Below are positions 59,005-64,000 of a DNA stretch of 64,000 nucleotides, piece after piece (the first letter of the stretch is position 1; every line of letters begins with the position of its first letter). Both the position numbers and the translations under genes were made by a program. The notes below the pieces were generated by a model. It was not told the origin of the DNA. It searched no databases and saw only the letters and a program-made list of their open reading frames with translations. Source of the DNA: Stictocephala bisonia (lineage: Eukaryota; Arthropoda; Insecta; Hemiptera; Membracidae); the NCBI GenBank assembly GCA_035578905.1, contig JAQJVL010000537.1, positions 62,001 to 126,000 on the forward strand. Direction: 5' to 3'.

Positions 59005-59569
59005 AATACTTGCCTTGAGAGTGCAGGTCGGAATACTTGCCTTGAGAGTGCAGGTCGGAATACTTGCCTTGAGAGTGCAGGTCGGAATTAACCTTCCAAA
59101 ATACTTGCCTTGAGAGTGCAGGTCGGAATACTTGCCTTGAGAGTGCAGGTCGGAATACTTGCCTTGAGAGTGCAGGTCGGAATTAACCTTCCAAAATACT
59201 TGCCTTGAGAGTGCAGGTCGGAATACTTGCCTTGAGAGTGCAGGTTGGAATACTTGCCTTGAGAGTGCAGGTCGGAATACTTGCCTTGAGAGTGCAGGTC
59301 GGAATACTTGCCTTGAGAGTGCAGGTCGGAATACTTGCCTTGAGAGTGCAGGACGGAATTAACCTTCCAAAATACTTGCCTTGAGAGTGCAGGTCGGAAT
59401 TAACCGTCCAAAATACTTGCCTTGAGAGTGCAGGTCGGAATTAACCGTCCAAAATACTTGCCTTGAGAGTGCAGGTCGGAATTAACCGTCCAAAATACTT
59501 GCCTTGAGAGTGCAGGTCGGAATACTTGCCTTGAGAGTGCAGGTCGGAATTAACCTTCCAAAATTCAAC
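59005..59569 (+). repeat. 27-bp minisatellite with 14-bp spacer variant
   Basis: Unit ATACTTGCCTTGAGAGTGCA followed by GGTCGGA, near-identical over about 18 copies. Some units are extended by ATTAACCTTCCAAA to 41 bp, giving a mixed, partly higher-order array. Confidence 0.96.
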
Positions 59570-61740
59570 AATCTAGGAAGTCTAGATAACTAAAATATAC
59601 GTCAGGTGATTAAAAAAAAAAAAAAAAAAAAAAAAAACAAAATGCTGATAACATTATGTAGCACTAATAAATATGAATTTAAACTCATAGGGCGTATATA
59701 GAACATTTCAATGGTTTGATGTACTGAATCTTATTCTACATGAAAATTGACATTTACACTGACGCCAATCCAAATCTAGGTGATTTGCATCCAGTTAGCA
59801 CTCCCATTAAATCTACGTGTCACGACTATAAATAAACATGTCGATGAGATAAATCTGATCTACACTTGATCTGTGTCCATGACATGACCAGCCTTACATT
59901 ACAAACTTCATGACCCGTCCTTGCTACAGGCTTAAGTGTTGGTCGATTTGTCCTCGTTACTTGTCAGAATATGTGGATATAGTAGCAGTGCATTACTCTT
60001 AGGTTAAGATTAACTAGGCCAACTAGGGGACATCCCAGCACGCTTCGTGTGCCATCCCGTCACTCACTGCGCTCGTGACACCTCGGCCTTCTGTCTCGAC
60101 ATTTGACTGTTGACTTAAAATATTAGTGATTAAACTGTATTAAGTAAAATCATAATATATATATATATATTTAAGTTGATCACTCAATGGACTCGAGTTA
60201 AAGCCTATTTATAGCCTTAATTTGAACACCAAACACACAATGTTAATACTTAGCCTTTTCAAATATTTTTATTTCATTTATTTTAAATTACTGATAGTTA
60301 ATTAAATAAACAAAATAACTCAATTAGATTATCATTGAACTTTAAAGGCAAGTAAATAAAATTATGCTTAAAAACCTTCCTTGGGAAAAAATGTATAGTT
60401 TCCCAAAGTCTCATAATATTTGAAGCAATGTTTTTGGTACTGTACAAAGGACTCACAGAAAGACATACATTCACTTTTTTATTTATGGATCAAACAAATC
60501 ACTCCACTAAATCAATTAAAATTACTTTCTCTAAAATTAATAAAGATCTGTAGCCCAGTTCTCAATATTAATAATAATAATAATTTTTTTTAACATAATT
60601 ACTTATATATGAACATTTGTTAATTTTATACTAATTTAAATATCTCTCCATAGTACTATTAAGGCTGAAAAACGTAATTTCGGGGCTTTCAGTGCCATTC
60701 GGACTAAAATATTGAAAAATTTAAACCTTATTGCACTACACACTAGGGGTTAATTTGTTGACACCAAAATCTTTAAAATTGGTCAAGAAATAAAGGAGGA
60801 GTTACGTTAACAGATTAACGTAATATGTATAAGTATTTGTAAAGTTACATTTCAATTTATATTGTAATCCTCTTTAGGTTGGTGAAAATCTTAACCTAGT
60901 GTTATCTAGACAAAACATTGTTTCTGAGGTCTGAAGTTGATTTAGCAATGGGATATTAGTGAGAAGGAAAACGAAAACTAGGATATACAATCATAGCTGG
61001 CACACCATTGTAAAAAGATAAAGACCCTAAACAAATGACAAATCCGGAAGAATAAATAAGAATAAACATAACTCATTGAGTAACCGGAAGTTGAAAATGA
61101 AGAAAGAAAAGAAAACTATGAAGAAGAAAATAAGAATACTGAATGTAAAAATGCATAAAAAGAGTGAGATAAATAAATAAAAAAAGTCACCGTAAAATGC
61201 TTGAACACCCCTACGTGGCAGTTACTACTGGCGAAGGTGGTGCCCCGTGGTTTAAATGTTAAGTAATTCATGGAATTTGCAAGTATCGGTTGATGCAAAT
61301 CAGAAGAGATTAATGAATACCACCACGCGCCAATAACAAAGTAATGAGCTATGTTCATGATTAATGGAAATTAATATGATCAAGTGTTATTATGATATAT
61401 AGTTGCTAAATAAAGACAACAAACAAAGAATAGAGAATGAATAATGATTTAAAAATTTCTCTGTTATGGAATAGGGCATCAATATGTGATTTTAGATAAT
61501 CGAATTCCTCGTGGGATCTCTTATTGTGTTATTGACAAAGTAAAGGCGTTGTGGTATTCGTATAGAGAAGGTTTAAATCTTGAAGTATTGAAATATTCAG
61601 GGAAGAATGTAATTACAATTTAACTGCTTTTATTTTGTGTAGTTTACTTAATTTAGTGTAATCTATATTAACCCAGGAAGTAACTCAAGTAAAAAGATAA
61701 TTTATGACAATTGTTAGACCACTCGTAAGTTGATTACGAT
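59570..61740. other. AT-rich DNA, no gene seen
   Basis: Contains a poly(A) run of about 27 at 59611-59637 and the inverted GC-rich repeat at 60030-60088. The 80-codon frame at 61116-61358 has no recognisable domain. Confidence 0.5.
60030..60088 (-). repeat. Short GC-rich dispersed repeat, copy 2
   Basis: Reverse complement of the family seen at 688-735. Confidence 0.55.
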
Positions 61741-62705
61741 GTGAGGGTGCATCACGTGTTAGAACAAAAGCTGGGAGGGTGGATACACGTATTAGTACAG
61801 AGGTTAGGGTTGTGGATACACGTGTTAGGACAAAGATTAGGGGAGTGGATACACGTGTTAGTACAAAGGCTGGGGGAGTGGATGCACGTGTTAGTACAAA
61901 GACTGGGGGAGTGGATAAACGTATTAGTACAAAGGCTGGGGGAGTGGATGCACGTGTTAGTACAAAGACTGGGGGAGTGGATAAACGTGTTAGTACAAAG
62001 GTAGGAGGAGTGGATGCACGTGTTAGTACAAAGTTAGGGGAGTGGATACACGTGTTACTACAAAGGCTGGAGGAGTTGATACATGTGTTAGTACAGAGGC
62101 TAGAGGAGTGGATATACATGTTAGTACAAAGACTAGGGTAGTGGATACACATGTTAGTAAAAAGGTTAGGGGAGTAGATCCACGTGTTATTACAAAGGCT
62201 GGGTGAGTGGATATACATGTTAGTACAAAGGTTAGGGGTGTGGATACACGTGATAGTACAGAGGTTAGAGGAGTGGATACACGTGTTAGTACAAAGGTTA
62301 GGGGTGTGGATAGACGTGTTAGTACAAAGGATAGAGGAGTTGATACACGTGTAAGTACAAAGGCTAGGGAGTGGATATACATGTTAGTACAAAGGCTAGG
62401 GTAGTGGATACACGTGTTAGTACAAAGGCTGGGGGAGTGGATACACGTGTTAGTAAAAAGGTTAGGGGAGTAGATCCACGTGTTATTTCAAAGGCTGGGG
62501 AAGTGGATACACGTTTTAGTACAAACGCTGGGAGAGTGGATACACGTGTTAGTACAAAGGCTGGGGGAGTGGATAAACGTGTTAGTACAAAGGCTGGGGG
62601 ACTGGATATACATGTTAGTACAAAGGTTAGGGGAGTGGATACACGTGTTAGTACAAAGGCTAGGGGAGTGGATACACGTGTTAGACATATATTGGGAGGG
62701 TGGAA
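61741..62705 (+). repeat. 33-bp minisatellite, about 29 units
   Basis: Unit GTGGATACACGTGTTAGTAC followed by AAAGGCTGGGGGA. The 33-bp period keeps frames open on both strands (up to 177 codons of repeats like VDTRVSTK); these are not considered genes. Confidence 0.95.
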
Positions 62706-64000
62706 AAGCACGGCAGGGGCAGTGGTTGGGTGAATATAAGTCCTTTTAAGAAAATGTGATAATTTGTACTGTGCTGTAATTTAAAGCTTTTGTCTTTCTT
62801 ATGATAAGCTGTAACGTTTATAATTATTTAATCTTGTTAAAATATCCGTATTCAATAGTAGTTTATTATGCTACATTAATATGAATAAAGACTAAAAATT
62901 AAAGATATTTAGTAAAATGGCCTCTTAGAAATCGAAGTGAAGTACAGTAAGTTAATAAGTACGAAAACTAAGGTAGCAATTTTGAGAAGTTCCGAGTGAT
63001 TGTATGTAGCTTGCATTGATACTAACATCACAAATTGATTTGATTAGAAAATAATCACTAAACTATAGCCTGCATTCTTTCAACATTTAAATGTATTTAA
63101 GAATTAAAAAAATTACTTGTGCAAGACATAGTGTCCCAACTCTATGTGTAATCGTAGGATGAATAGAAAGAAATAACTGGAGCGTGAAAGTTGAGGGAAA
63201 TGAACGCAATTCCCAGGTAATGATTGGTGAAGTCAATACACTATTATTGCTTCAATTTTCCTGCAAGGTAAACATAATGCCGGATAACATCTGTATCAAC
63301 ACTAGTGTTCTCAGCTCTAATTACACACATGCGCCCATTATGTTGTCATCAACCTGCTTTACACATCATAGGCTAAATAGATTTATTTGCAAACTATATT
63401 TGATGCACACATTTTTCTTAACAGTTAGTGAGGTAGTAACGACGTTCTGTAACACCTCTTTCGCAAACATAAAAGCAAACGTTGCTCTGTTATTAATTTA
63501 TTTTTTAACATTGTAGTTTTTTCATATTAGTCCGATCATCATTTTCCATGTTGCATCTAATTTCTTTACAACAGTCATCACTGCCAAATTTATCTGTCTC
63601 TGAACTTCAGTAATTTGTTGATGAGTTTATTTGGGCTGTCAAATTAATGGATTTATTTAAATTGATCTTTGATGCAAATAATGAAAGAGACACTCATGCA
63701 GAGATAAGATGACCGGTCATTTTCTTTATTTATGGATCATGTTGTATCTTATTCATTATACAACTTATTGATGTAGTAATTTTTATTAACGGATACTTTA
63801 ACTTTGAACCTTAAAGCTCATTAAAGCGATGTGAGGATGTATGTTCATGTTGGATTTTTCATATTTAAGTTATTTGTGTTTTGATATACGTAAAAACTAT
63901 TAAAAAATTGTTCGTTTTGAAAATAACTCTTAAAATAAGAGCAAAAATTAAAAATTCCTATTCATAAAAATAAAAAGAAAACTGCTATCAACGTTTTTTG
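62706..64000. other. AT-rich DNA, no feature seen
   Basis: A 110-codon frame (63184-63516, plus) has no recognisable domain or start context and is probably chance. Confidence 0.45.

Noticed and set aside
58081..59569. CRISPR-like array of short repeats
   Set aside because: Units are head-to-tail without unique spacers, and the DNA is animal nuclear; these are minisatellites.
61685..62733. Repeat proteins of up to 177 codons on both strands
   Set aside because: Products of the 33-bp minisatellite; frames on opposite strands are equally long.
63184..63516. 110-codon plus-strand frame near the window end
   Set aside because: No domain seen; it does not begin with ATG in a convincing context and may be chance.

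Overview
The window is animal nuclear DNA, almost certainly from an insect. It is AT-rich and dominated by mobile elements, but it carries parts of two recognisable host genes, both on the minus strand. The main one is a complete insect chitin deacetylase 2 gene (CDA2, vermiform type; 28.9-42.7 kb). The other is the first coding exon of CPSF1, the 160-kDa cleavage and polyadenylation factor subunit (about 6.5 kb). The species cannot be fixed from the sequence.

Layout. 0-6.2 kb: AT-rich DNA with a SINE/LINE-tail repeat, a 1.66-kb inverted-repeat element with a possible ATAA duplication, and a 1.68-kb internally deleted hAT copy with a perfect 8-bp target duplication. 6.5-6.7 kb: the CPSF1 exon. 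7.6-12.9 kb: a nearly complete CR1-group non-LTR retrotransposon on the minus strand. Its ORF1 joins a methyl-CpG-binding (MBD) domain, a long coiled coil and an SGNH-esterase domain; its ORF2 has endonuclease and reverse transcriptase and a single frameshift; five 49-bp repeats lie upstream of ORF1. 13-16.9 kb: a small fragment resembling a CDA2 exon, a tRNA-derived SINE, a LINE 3' end with 195-bp tandem repeats, and several small hairpins. 17.0-21.6 kb: an intron-containing hAT transposon with an 8-bp duplication and a decayed transposase. 22-27.3 kb: four decayed LINE pieces in both orientations.

28.9-42.7 kb: CDA2, with eight coding exons reconstructed by hand. Signal peptide, CBM14 chitin-binding domain, LDLa and CE4 domain are all present. 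Two alternative third exons (36.7 and 35.8 kb) have identical phases. Using both, or neither, creates an immediate in-frame stop, so reading frame enforces mutually exclusive use. The CE4 domain lacks the usual Asp-Asp and the first metal-binding His.

43-64 kb: no host gene recognised. The region holds foldback and mariner-like MITEs, a perfect 203-bp-arm palindrome that looks Penelope-like, a 5S-rRNA-derived fragment and six large minisatellite arrays (36-, 36-, 40-, 27- and 33-bp families, among them two 36-bp arrays of one family in opposite orientation). Long open frames in the arrays are by-products of periods divisible by three. All coordinates and similarities were read by eye; no database search was run.
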